A stretch of DNA of 64,000 bases from Stratiolaelaps scimitus (lineage: Eukaryota > Arthropoda > Arachnida > Mesostigmata > Laelapidae). The notes below the pieces were generated by a model. It worked only from the letters and a program-made list of their open reading frames with translations. It was not told the DNA's origin and searched no databases. Positions 1-10,392 of this stretch are shown piece after piece (position 1 is the stretch's first letter; the number at the start of each line of letters is the position of its first letter). Made by a program: the position numbers and the translations under genes. Location: positions 5,642,001 through 5,706,000 of the forward strand of contig JABWDB010000008.1 in the NCBI GenBank assembly GCA_019614645.1, read 5' to 3'.

Positions 1-181
1 TGAACATTAGATGTGTGGCAGATATCGATGCAGCGGTATTTACAATATATAAGGTGGTCTTAGTACGGTAAATTTACACAACCGCTAACATATTTTCGAT
101 TATTTAATACGCCATCAGATGCTTCAAATACAAACACACAACACTCATACCCAACGCGGGGTCGCTCATATATACATACAT

Positions 182-204
182 TATATATATATATATATAT
201 ATAT
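182..204. repeat. (TA)n microsatellite
   Basis: Pure alternating TA tract of about 23 bases. Confidence 0.95.
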
Positions 205-506
205 GGGTTCAAATACATCGATTAACAACGAAAGGTAGGTAGAATGAATGGCCGAGTTGCACAGCTTCAGTGTGTATACACTGTTGGATTGTCTGCCCAA
301 GAGTCACAGTATGTAACTAACACGCACTGAGAAATCACCCATGTAACCTGCTTCCCCGATGAGAACACTTTTTCCACTCATTCTCGTCACCAAATTATTG
401 TATATATTGTTACTATTATACCACCCGATCCTACTGGTTATAGTTTCGATTTGTATGTGCCCAATGGACCACCGTTGCACATTTGCATTTTAGGGGTCCA
501 TCTTAC

Positions 507-575
507 GAAGCAATGCTAAAAGCAGTTGTACCGTGGACGTTAAATGTTGGCTGAGAGTCAGCCCGAAGAAGTTTA
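507..575 (+). repeat. Dispersed repeat A, copy 1
   Basis: About 65 bases starting GAAGCAATG and including the shared core GCAGTTGTACCGTGGACGTT match 37499-37569 at roughly 90% by eye. The two copies are 37 kb apart in the same orientation. The family is not recognised; it could be the end of a larger transposon. Confidence 0.75.
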
Positions 576-676
576 TGTTTTACCCGATCCTACTGCAAAC
601 TTGGTAACGTTTGCTACGGCCTTTCTTGATGACGGTTCGTTGCTCACGTGGTGTAGTAACAATCAGCTATTCTACC

Positions 677-2745
677 CTAATCAGCCCAAAGTTTGCCGAT
701 CTCCTCTGGAAGATCTTCGGTTTTTTCGGCAATCGCCTGGAGAATATTATTGGTGATCTCCTCCGGATGACCTGACGCGTCCACCCGGACCCACGTATCA
801 TCTTCGAGTTCGGCGTATCTACAGCAAACAAACACCCACGTCAAGGTTGCAAATTCATGAATATCAGCAAATAGAATTCGGTCCATTATTCGGTCGTATA
901 GAAAAAAAAACCCTATATTTTAGTGATCTTTGATAGATAGGGTTCCATTGAATACAATAACTGGTTTGAGCTCTGTAGACGCTTGTTATTCCTTCGTCTT
1001 TGGCGCACCGTTATGCATGCATTCATACTTGACGGATTGATACTGCCTCGTAAATAATGCACAACAATGCCGTCAGCGCGGTGGCTTGGACGGCTAAGTC
1101 TCTGGCTATCGGAAGCCAGAGGCCGCAGGTTCGAGCCCCGCTGTGTGACATATAAGAGAGCTCAAGCATTGTAAAATTGCAGCTCCTTTAATAAACCAAT
1201 AAACATTTACCATTTACCATCTATAATAATTCAAATAAAAGGCAAATTTCAAAAAACAAACAAAAAAGTGTACAAAAACTGCACATCCGTCTGCTATACA
1301 CCTCGTAACTTATTTCATATGAACGTACCTTCGAGCGACAACTTTCTGGAAATTCTCCGTTTCATAACGCTCCGTTCCATAACCATCGCGGCTTTTCAAC
1401 ACGTCGAGGTCGGCGTGAAGAAAACACACGAGATCGGGCTTTGGTAAGCCAACATCGGGACTCCGGCACCACTCGAGCGATAGGCCCGGCTTCGCTGACG
1501 AGAACGCCGCCCCGGAAAACGCGTAACGATCGACTACCAGCGTAACGCCTGTTCGAAAGCGAAGAACGAGTGGGCGTCAGGCATCGCAGCTTTATCATGC
1601 GTCGTTATACGACATTGTGATTTAGACGGGTTTGGCCTCTGATACTAGTCTACACATGACTGTTGGGAAACATGATTATTCCTTTCGAATTTCAAATGTA
1701 TTATTAAAAGTTATATTATATAACAAATTCTAATATTGTAATGTTACTTGAACATTTCGATATTAAATTACATGCTGATTATTGCTGTCATTTTGCGCAT
1801 TTTGAAAACGCTATACGTCGTTACGGGCGTAGATGATGTTGCATATTTCTCAAATGTAACTTCGAGAAAGTGGTGAAACGCACTGTCCCGGCGAAGTGCG
1901 TCTGACCTTCAGCGACATTAGCGCGAGTCTCGGCGCTTTGACAGAGGATTCGCTCTTTGTTAATCATTGCTGTTATGTTAACTAGCAGCCGATCGTTTTC
2001 CCGTTTCCCGCCTTACTTTCCTTTGTCCTCAATTTAGTTATAAGAGGTTAATCCTTCAACCTAAATATAAGAGGTGCATACCTCTAACTCATACTAAAAA
2101 TCTTTGTTTTAACTCACTTAGTTTAGCCGATATTGGAATTTACATGCGTCTCATTATTTGTGGATTAGCGTAATATATATGGAATAGAACCGCAGGCCGC
2201 CTGACCCTTGATACGAACCATGCTTCAGTTTTTCCAACATTTCGGCGCTCTTTTCCCAACGATTCCCTGAGAAGAGCAGGTGTATTGTGTGCTCCTCGAC
2301 CTCCTGCGCGTTCGATAAGTACTCGCCAATCACCTGTAATACCCCGCATAGTAGCACTTCGCAGTAATGTTCGCGTGTTACCTAAACGGATTTTGGAACA
2401 CACTATGAATATTGCTAACTTCATATTTTTACAATAACACTGAAGCGTTGATGTGCGTACCGTATGCGGGCAACGAGGAACAGCACCAGGACACGGAGAA
2501 ATGCGTGGACAAGAGTAACGTATCTTCTAAAATCACCCCCTCAAGATCCGAACGATAGTTTAGCACTTGTTAACACTGACCTTGCCTAGCGTCGTACTTC
2601 TGTCGGGAAATCTCCATGCTTCCGTTTCTATTCCTTGCTTCTTTAACGCCTCGACAACCCGACGAGCCTGGGTGGACTTTCCCGTGCGGTCAAGGCCCTC
2701 GAGCACGACGAGGGCACCCCGTGATGATTTGCTAGTCGACGACAT
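677..2745 (-). CDS. DTYMK: Thymidylate kinase (dTMP kinase), four exons
   Basis: The enzyme phosphorylates dTMP to dTDP with ATP, a required step of dTTP synthesis for DNA replication. Exons on the minus strand are 2745-2581, 2333-2219, 1548-1329 and 818-677. All junctions are GT-AG and the frame is kept (phases 0, 1, 2). The spliced product is 213 aa, close to the usual 210-215 aa of eukaryotic TMPK. Visible motifs are the P-loop GLDRTGKST at residues 17-25, with the basic residue in the loop typical of the eukaryotic class; RFP at 45-47; NRWE at 79-82; the DRYAFSG block at 100-106; and a LID-like [10 protein letters not shown] at 147-156. The ATG at 2745 has A at -3. Intron 3 contains a SINE and intron 2 a mariner-related fragment. 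Splice sites were chosen by eye but fit the protein family exactly. Confidence 0.95.
1072..1218 (+). repeat. SINE family 1, full-length tRNA-derived copy (in DTYMK intron 3)
   Basis: The element has a pol III A-box-like TGGCTTGGACGG and a B box GGTTCGAGCCC near 1128-1138. A hairpin lies between them (CTCTGGCT paired with AGCCAGAG). The non-tRNA tail GCAGCTCCTTTAATAAACCA ends in short tandem ATTTACC units. It lies antisense to DTYMK. At least four longer copies and three 3' fragments are found elsewhere in the window, which shows it is a retrotransposed family and not a working tRNA gene. Confidence 0.88.
2045..2145 (-). repeat. Mariner-related end fragment (inverted copy of 5068-5150)
   Basis: Read on the minus strand, the block AATATCGGCTAAACTAAGTG and the following 60 bases match 5078-5150, next to the terminal repeat of the mariner at 5037. 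The match stops before the terminal repeat itself. It lies in DTYMK intron 2. It is a relic of the same transposon family or of a derived short element. Confidence 0.75.
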
Positions 2746-3170
2746 TGTACGATAGCTGAAGCCAGCGAGCAGCCGAAGTAGATAGACCTGCCTGAATCAG
2801 GAAGGGGTACATTTTTGGTTTTTTGGAGAAAGTGACACAGGCAACTGAGAGCGTAATTTAACCGACGGTCTTCGAAGTCGTTCCGAACCTCTGCACAGAA
2901 GTGCAATCCAGCGACTGTTTGTAGATTGGAAGAGTCATTCGACGAGAGGAAAATGAAATGCTCTTCGCAGTGTACTGGTGTTAATGGCTGTTGTAAAACA
3001 CCTATCCCCTTGCATCATTTGTTTCCAAGATGTTTGTCTCTCGTTTATCCTTGGAACCAAACAAAATTAACTATGGGTGAGTTGAAAAGCCGCTATACGG
3101 TAGGATTGGTCTGGTCTGGTGCTCGAAATAATGAGTGAAAAGTTTGTGTGTATTTTTGATCGCTGGTCGG
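2746..3170. other. DTYMK upstream region
   Basis: This is the 5' flank of DTYMK. No TATA box or recognised motif stands out. A plus-strand frame of 70 codons (2926-3138) runs into a good donor (GGGTGAGT at about 3075). It has no recognisable domain and is not called as a gene. Confidence 0.4.
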
Positions 3171-3199
3171 TATTATAATATATATATATATATAATATA

Positions 3200-3293
3200 T
3201 ATATGGAAATTAGGTACAACAACTCATGAACTAGAATAAAGCCCTCCTAAAAAAATGGTGAGTAAATATATTATATATTTATATAATAAATAT

Positions 3294-3331
<38 letters not shown>

Positions 3332-3387
3332 CCTTTAGCAGAGCGGCTTGATTTCAGTTCATGAGTTGTTGCACCCAATTCCGATAT
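3200..3387. mobile_element. MITE-like element with about 50-bp inverted ends around an AT core
   Basis: The 16-base sequence CAACAACTCATGAACT at 3217-3232 is repeated exactly in reverse complement at 3356-3371. The similarity extends on both sides (GGAAATTAGGTACAAC against GGAATTGGGTGCAAC). Between the arms is a long TA-rich tract (3265-3328) and no coding sequence. The ends begin TTAGGT/TTGGGT next to TA, as in mariner-type elements, so this may be a mariner-derived MITE. No second copy was seen in the window. Confidence 0.65.
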
Positions 3388-5036
3388 ACCAGTTGATAGA
3401 GTTGCTAGTCTCCCGTGGATCGTTTTTCTTGCTTTGAAAAACTGCACACAAGTAACATGAGATGTTGTGGTGCTGTCATGACTGTTTCCTCGCTCTCAAA
3501 GACTTAAGATTTTGTGGGTTCCGAGCTGCACTGAGTATTGGGAGGAGCCTCAAGACTGTATGGCGAAATTGTAGGAAACATTGAAGGTTAGTCGCCATGG
3601 TGAACTACTTTGTAGCCAGACACGATGCTTGTGATTACACAGACAGCTGGACAGTGTGAACTGGGCCCTTATACTGATATAAGATGCAAGACGTAAGCCA
3701 TAAGACGGCATAAGACGCCCTAAAACTTGTTCTCGGTAAGCTGAGCGAATTTAAGCTGAGCGCTATTCTTAATTTTTCCTCTACAAACAAGTTATTTTTT
3801 TGCAAAAATTCAGAATCGTCAATAAACATTAGAGAAAGTCAAAATCTCTTTAAATAAACAACCGATTTTAATTTATCTCTTTGAATACATTTATTTAGAA
3901 ATTTAAATTCCTTCTTAAACATCCAATTATGTCTTATTGCAGCATTGTGTAGGATTAACATTTCGACAAAGAAAAGACGTTGACTGTTAGCCTCATGAGG
4001 CGAGCCCTCGCGCGGCCAAGCTAAACAAGCGGACAAATTGACGAGAAATTAATATATGACAAATACATGCCTGAACATGTGAATCTCGATGACCCAAATA
4101 TATTTACACTGTAGAAAAGACGGCACACATCCCACTTGGCAAACGTGACCAACTTCTTGTACGGTGGCTTTATATTCTGTTCATCCTATCGGTACATAGG
4201 CGCGCCCGTTTTAATTTTCATTGTCGCAATTATTATTTGTCGTATCAATCGTGCTCACACGACACAACGAGATTTCACGCGCCGACAAAAATTGGCTACC
4301 TCTGTAACTTACACACCTTCGCCATCTGACAATTCACACCAATCACTGTACATACATATATATATATATATCCCCTTCAAAATGAGTAGTACTGCCGCTG
4401 CTCTGCTTTCCGTGTTTTCGAACAGGGATGCAATTTCCAATAGTCGCGCACTAAAGTTGTTCTTTTTCAATGAGCCAATTTCTCCTGTCCGTTGGCTCAA
4501 CCCCAACACTCACCTCATAATTTAAAATAGTTGTCGTCTGCTGACGGTCGGAGAGGAGGGTCGAAAAAACGTCTCTCAAGTGGCGAGAGCGTTTCCTGTC
4601 CTCAAACAACCTGGTACGGAGATCGTAGAGCGTTCCACACTGCTACAACGACACATCACCATTCTCGTCTATGCCTAATTAACGCACACACGAAAAAATG
4701 AGAGGTTCACATGTAGCAACAAGTTATGTATACTGCTGGCATAAAACGCGGAATCCGACTGTAGCGGGCTTGCGAGTCCCACGCTAGTCACTACAGCTCG
4801 GGGACACATGTGCATCAAGCATTGCCGAAGAGCCCAATAACACAAAAATGGATGCTTGTCATTACTTGTTTACTGGGTCGTTGAACGTGATGTACAGCCA
4901 ATTCGAAAATAGCTCTCAATAGGAATCACATATAAAATTCTTAACTATTAATACGTTGAACTGGTACAATTGTGTTAAGATTTATTTTGTTTTTTTATAA
5001 CATGAACATGTAGAGTATGTTTGTATTTGTTATATA
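3388..5036. other. Intergenic stretch, no gene seen
   Basis: No recognisable coding sequence. It contains a TA tract at about 4350-4371 and AT-rich sequence towards 5036. Open frames here are short and show no family features. Confidence 0.5.
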
Positions 5037-6143
5037 TTAGGCTGACCCAAAAAAAACGGCACACAGATAAGTTCCAATATCGGCTAAACTAAGTGAGTTA
5101 AAACATAAGATTTTCAGTGCGAGTTAGAAGTATGCACTTCTTATATTTATACACTGATCCCAGAGTTCTGGCAGCCTTCGGACGGCTAGATATGCTCCAT
5201 TTCTATTCCCATTTATAAGTTCGTTATTTAAGGCCTCTCAGAGCAAATCGATGTTTGCATACTTTGGCCACCTATAGCCCTCTTTAATTGATGGAAGCAA
5301 CCATAGTCACACGGGCTTAAATCGGGATAATGGGGGGGGTGACTAAATTTCATCGCTACGATGTGCCCCAGTATTGTCAACGAGCAGCCCCACTCGGTGT
5401 TTCCTATTGCCATGCCAATTTTTCATGAGTCCGTTTCGAGATATCGAGCCGAGTCAATTTTCTCTTTTGGGCCCAAAATCTCGTAGTAACAAATTCCGTT
5501 GAAATCCATGGCAAGTGCTACCATTACTTTAGGCTCGAATCTATTTGGTACCGCTACCGCCATTAGCTCTTCACCTGGTCGTAGCCACTGTTTCACATGA
5601 TCTTTTTCTGGTCCCCTATACAAACTGACCCATATCTCGTCCACTGCAACGGTATGCACTAAGCGACTCTCTTGCGGCCTATACATCTTCAAATTGTCTC
5701 GCGAACACTTCTCACGCATTTTCCGTTGGCCAGGACCGAGTTAATGAGGGACCCATTTTGCACTTTTGTTCTGCATCCTCAGATTATTTTAAATAATTCG
5801 ACGACATCAAGTCGTCAATGACCAAGCGCTAGGGTTATCAAGTCGTCAATGACCAAGCTCTAGTTTGCTCAAAAGCTTTTTCGATTATCTCGATCCGTTC
5901 GTTGAATCCAGATTCGGGAAAGGGTGGGCGCCCTCGATGATCATTAATGTCCCAGTAGCCTTGACTAAACTGCGCACACCAACGGTAAAACTGTGCTCGA
6001 CTCAGGGCATTATGATCGTGCACACTAACCAACCTTCGATCGATTTCAGCTGGAGATTTCTTCTCTTGAAACATAAACCTGACACTTTCTTTCTCAGAAT
6101 GCAAGTCTGAGGGACCTGGTCCTCCGGTCGCTATTTCGAACAC
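5037..6143 (-). pseudogene. Decayed mariner transposon with broken transposase
   Basis: The 3' end of the element is at TTAGGCTGACCC (5037), next to TA. The minus strand carries mariner transposase pieces. The first is 6143-5838, an N-terminal helix-turn-helix region with a GRPPF motif. The second is 5719-5423, with the first catalytic Asp in AVDEIW. The third is the C-terminal part to about 5230, with DNTGAH and PDLSPCDY motifs that fit the second and third Asp of the DDD triad. The pieces are in different frames, with stops between them. A 31-bp tandem duplication (5806-5867) and a run of eight C on the coding strand (5332-5339) are two visible frame-breaking sites. The 5' terminal repeat was not found, so that end is missing or diverged. 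The element cannot make a functional transposase. Confidence 0.9.
5806..5867. repeat. 31-bp tandem duplication inside the mariner
   Basis: ATCAAGTCGTCAATGACCAA begins at 5806 and again at 5837. Because 31 is not a multiple of three, the duplication shifts the transposase frame. Confidence 0.9.
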
Positions 6144-6850
6144 CTAATGAAAGCCGAATGCTAGCGGCGTTTGCGCCACCTGCTTGCCAATTGTTGTGTT
6201 CCACCACCCCCCAAATTTGAATCAAACCCGCCAATACTGAGAACACTAGAAATTTACTAACTCTTGTAAATACCCCTCCCCACCTTCACCTGTATATAAT
6301 AAATATGATTGCAATCAATTTGGAAATTATTCTCCGTGCTTTGGAGCTGACTCCGGTCAGCACGCACTTCAACTGATACACAACATAACAACAACCGAAC
6401 GGACTGCTAGACCGGAGGGGCGTGTGTGTTGGATTCAAATCCTGTCAGAGGCGGAGAATCTTTGGAGTTCTTTATCATCTTTCTTTATCTGAAGATTCTT
6501 GCCCGGTACGAGTAAGGAAGAGAATAAACAAAGGTGGCCCCGACAGGTCCTCATGGTAATACCTAAAAGGTTAAGAGCTGAGGCCTGTCAAATAAGGGGA
6601 CAGTTGAGGGTCAGCTCGAAAAACAGTTTTGATACACAACAGAATGTAAAGCCGAACGTGTACATATAAACGTGTAGCTATCGGCGACGTGACCCACGCA
6701 GACAGAGAAACTGTACTGCTTAGACGTCGAAATGGTCAGGGATGATGTGTTGCATCGTTAACAGAATTATTATTAACCATAAAATATTGATGAATAGCTC
6801 CTTGCGCATAACGATACGGGAGTCTTCATAGAATAATTAGTACACGATCG
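6144..6850. other. Intergenic stretch with a weak tRNA-like motif
   Basis: No gene is recognised. A B-box-like GGATTCAAATCC lies near 6431-6442, after AT-rich sequence with TATATAATAAA near 6292. This may be a remnant of a tRNA-derived or LTR element, but the signal is too weak to name. Confidence 0.3.
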
Positions 6851-6856
6851 TTTATT
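6851..6856 (-). terminator. Likely polyadenylation signal of WDR6
   Basis: TTTATT on the plus strand reads AATAAA on the minus strand, about 130 bases after the WDR6 stop codon. It is inferred from position only. Confidence 0.5.
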
Positions 6857-6988
6857 ATTCAAATATAGAATATACTACACGATGCCTCTAAAAGCGATAA
6901 AGAAGTAGTACAACATTGGCGCTGGGTCACATGATCCTTGACGGTTACCAACTTACGAGGCACATAGGTGAGACTTGTAACAATTATA

Positions 6989-9900
6989 TTATAAAGTGAA
7001 TAAAGTGTTCGTTATTATATATTTACCGGTGATGGCAATCAGTTCAAGTCCTTGGCCTATAACGAGCGCGTAGCGGTTCCCGGAAATGAGGATGACTCCC
7101 GCCACGTCTGCCACCGATGTCATTTTTGTCCCCAGAGGCTCTAAGTGTTTCTCGTCGATAAGTTTCCATAACGTGACACGTTGATCGATGGACGTCGATA
7201 GAAGGTGATCATCGTTTACCCAACGCACGCCGGTTACCTAGCCCACGTAAGGAGAAGGAATCCGCGGAGTTCAGTTTTACTTCAAATAATGGGTGGGCCA
7301 TCCAAGACATATGTTAGAGGTTTCCCCCCGAGACGGACTTAGGTCCAAAATACAAAGATTTATTTTTAGCAGAGGACATATTGTACATATCGAAAGTGTG
7401 CACTATATATATATATACTTCTTACCTGAGTGGCGTGGGCGTTGGCAACCTGACAGATGATTTCCACTGCTTTACCCGAGTCGTTGACCGCAACTCGGCT
7501 TAGTGTGATTGCATTGTCGTCTCCTCCGGTGGCCACGAGCGAGCCTCGGACATCAATCGCATTCACGCCAGACTGATGGGCCAGAGCTGAACCCATACAT
7601 GTGACGGAAACGTTGGAGCGCGCTTGTGTTGCCAAACTTGCGTCTAACCCATCTGTAGTCGAACTGGCCTCGAGAGCAGCTGTCGTTGACGGCGCCGCCA
7701 ACTTCTTTTGGGTAACATTGAACAGTTTGATGAGGCCATCCGTTGCTGCGGCCAGGAACATCTTCTCGCTGAGCCATCTCGTCTGTAATTGACAGAATGC
7801 ACTCCCGTCGACGGTGGTGGCCGGCTCGATATTCTCGCCTATGCTGTAGGTGAACAGGCGGATAATCGTATCCGAGCCTACGGCAATGATGTGAAATCGG
7901 GGGGTCCCCTTCACGTGACGCTCAGGCCGAATCGACACAGACATATAGCGAGTGAGTGCCTCATTCTTGATCTTGTTCGACGTATTCCTTCGTGGTTTCC
8001 GCTTGTCGTCAGTTCGATCGGTGTTCCATATGAAGTGCTTCTCCATCATCTTCACCGATAGGTCGCTGTTTACCCACCACACGATGAGCTGGCCGCGACC
8101 GCCGACGCTGACCATCAATTTGTCCGTGAAAAAATCACACACCGCCACACATTTCACTGACGAGATATGTCCGTACAGCCTAACGGCAGGACGAATGACT
8201 TGCAATGACGAGATGACAGAAACAAGCAGAAAGTTTCCTTCGCCGCCCGTGACGATGACGTCTCGGTCGTCAAAGTGCCACAGGCTGGCGGCGCAGTTGA
8301 TCTTCTTCGTGTGAACCGGCTCTTTCAGGACGTGCGCTAGGCGTTCTTCGATACTTACCGCATCGATGAGCAAGTTATTCTTATGGACGCGCGCATAGTA
8401 GAATCGCTCCCGGTCGATGCCGCAGTCCCAGGCGCGATGTCCTCCACCGGTGGAAACCGATAAGAGGGTATAATCGCTCTCGACATCGTGCAGCAGAAAA
8501 TCGCCCGACTGATAGCACGCCAGCAATAAGCGGTCCTTGTACGGCAAGATGCGGCCAATCCATTCGATGGTCGGGTGTTGCCAAAAGATTCGCAAACACA
8601 ACAGACGATCATTCTGCAGAGCCAGCTCGAACACTTTGCCGTCTCGGCCAGAAGACAGTATCCGCTCTTGGCTGTGCCATTTCAGGTCCGTCGTGCCACA
8701 CTTGCCATGGAGGTTGAGCAGTGACGATAGCACGGTGTTGCCCGCACTCCTCGCGAGCGAGTAAAGGAACACGCTGCCTTGCCGGTCACCGACGAGAATT
8801 TGGAACATGGATATCTGTAGAGCGCAGGTCGCGCAGCGTTGACTGCTATTTGGCAGAACAAGCGACTTGATCTTGATGAGGCTTTTTTGCCGATTGCAGA
8901 ACCGCATCACACACATGTTCCCGCTGTAGCCTGTTGACAGCACCTGAATATAGCCCGAGAACGGATTGCTAAAGCAGATCAACGAGTGGATAGGACTGTC
9001 GTGCATAAACTGCCGATCCCAGATCACTAGTCGATCAGCAACAGCAAAGCTTGCCACCAAGCCCTGCCTATTCGCTGTGAACAGGAAGCCCGAATGTTGA
9101 TCGACAACGTTATAGCCCTCGCACTCCTTAAAGAAGAAATCATACTCCCAATTGTTTAGCTCGGTGCCGAGCGTAGCCAGCAGGTAGTTACCGGACGTTG
9201 TGCTCACAACCACCTTGCCACGGTCAATACTGATGCATTTGACAGCTCTCTGCTTTGGAAGCAAGGACATCGTGCATGTTGTGTCCTTCGGGAAGCCACT
9301 CAAAGTGAGCGATTTGATATTTATTACACTCACGGAGCCCGCCATACCGCCAATGAGCACCTGATCGCCGCTAACGAGCAGGGAGCTTACGCTGCCACCA
9401 CCAGGGACCTGGCGCCGACCCAACAGCTTGCCAGAAAAGCTATCCCAGACACAGAGAAAGCCGTCCTCGCCTACCGTTATCAGACTCTTTTGCATGAGAG
9501 CTGCACGCCAAACGCGACTCCCGTGCCCATAAAGTGCGGCCATATGAGTGACAGTGGCCTGAGATAGGTTCTCGTTGCCGCCGCCGCCGCCACCGCCGCC
9601 ACTGCTCCCTCCGCAGGATCCCTTTTCGATGCGGTAAATCCTCGCGCTGCGGTCATCAGACGTTGACACAATCAGGCCCTGACCCAGGTACACGGCTACT
9701 GAGAATATCACTCCTTGGTGGCCTTTTAACGTATGAAGGACCTGTCCCGTCTGTGCGTCCCACAAAAGGACCTCGTTGAACACAGTGCCGACAGCAACCT
9801 TTAACCGGCCGGGGCGCGACCCGACAATCTGGCCGGAGTAAATAATACACTGGACGGCACAGACGCTGTACTCGATTGAGTTCGGTGTGCACTCGCCAGC

Positions 9901-10392
9901 AAACGGTACCTGATCCTTCCGGTTAAACCATACCACCTGGTTATGGCTGAGCACAGCGGCCAGCGACCCGTCGACAAATGCGCGCAGATCCCATATCCAG
10001 TCGCCAAGAGTGTAAGTCGGCGAATTGTAGATGATATCAACGAGCATCGTTTCCATCTCAACGCGAAACGTCACTCGAGTGAAGAAGCGCCCCCCAAATG
10101 CAACGAACTCGCTCTGCAGCTCCGACCCCGATTCGGTCGATGTGTCCGGAACCGCTCGAAGCCCGTGTAAGTTTTGGCCATCGAGAATCTTTCGCGAAGC
10201 AATTCGCCCAATGTTCGGATCATACACGGACACACATGATCCCTCGGTTGTGATGTAAAAGTTCAGCCATTTCAAAGCGAAGTTCACCGGGCCGCGATTG
10301 GCTAAATCGCAGCCGGCGTCCAGCTCCTTCATCGTGTCATCTTTGAGTATTCTAATCGAGTCTTCATTCACGTCAGTGTCCTCCATTGGCAC
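6989..10392 (-). CDS. WDR6: WD repeat-containing protein 6 (tRNA 2'-O-methyltransferase partner)
   Basis: WDR6 (Trm734 in yeast) is the WD-repeat subunit that directs the FTSJ1/Trm7 methyltransferase to ribose-methylate the wobble base (position 34) of certain tRNAs in the cytoplasm. Exon 1 is 10392-7426 (989 codons). The intron is 7425-7238, with CAG|GTAAG and CTAG junctions. Exon 2 is 7237-6989. The product is about 1071 aa, close to the roughly 1100 aa of animal WDR6. WD blades are visible, for example LLWDAQTG with LKGHQG and TSDDRSARIY (209-253), LYGHGSRVW to VWDSFSGK (287-322), VTGGEGN and LYGHISSVKC (714-748), and ATGGDDNAITL (954-964). The end has SIDQRVTLWKL and GQGLE, as at the C terminus of vertebrate WDR6. 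A Gly-rich insert lies at 260-272. A possible extra donor after 7027 (CCG|GTAAAT) leaves the last 15-20 residues uncertain. Confidence 0.93.

Larger units (their letters stand above)
1..676. other. 3' flank of DTYMK, no gene seen
   Basis: No coding sequence is recognised here. The stretch lies downstream of the DTYMK stop codon and should contain its 3' UTR. It holds a TA microsatellite at 182-204, a 13-base direct repeat (CCCGATCCTACTG near 425 and 583), and one copy of a dispersed repeat at 507-575. I found no clear AATAAA on the minus strand close to the stop, so the transcript end is not placed. A short plus-strand frame starting at 544 lies inside the dispersed repeat and is not supported as a gene. 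Confidence 0.5.

Noticed and set aside
4514..4540. 27-base possible microexon with good acceptor and donor on the minus strand
   Set aside because: Too short to distinguish from chance; no gene around it.
6292..6470. TATA-like motif and B-box-like GGATTCAAATCC as a possible LTR or tRNA gene
   Set aside because: No cloverleaf, no paired LTR and no convincing primer-binding site; noted only as weak.
7553..10258. Many open frames on both strands overlapping WDR6
   Set aside because: Shadows of the WDR6 coding frame; no independent support.
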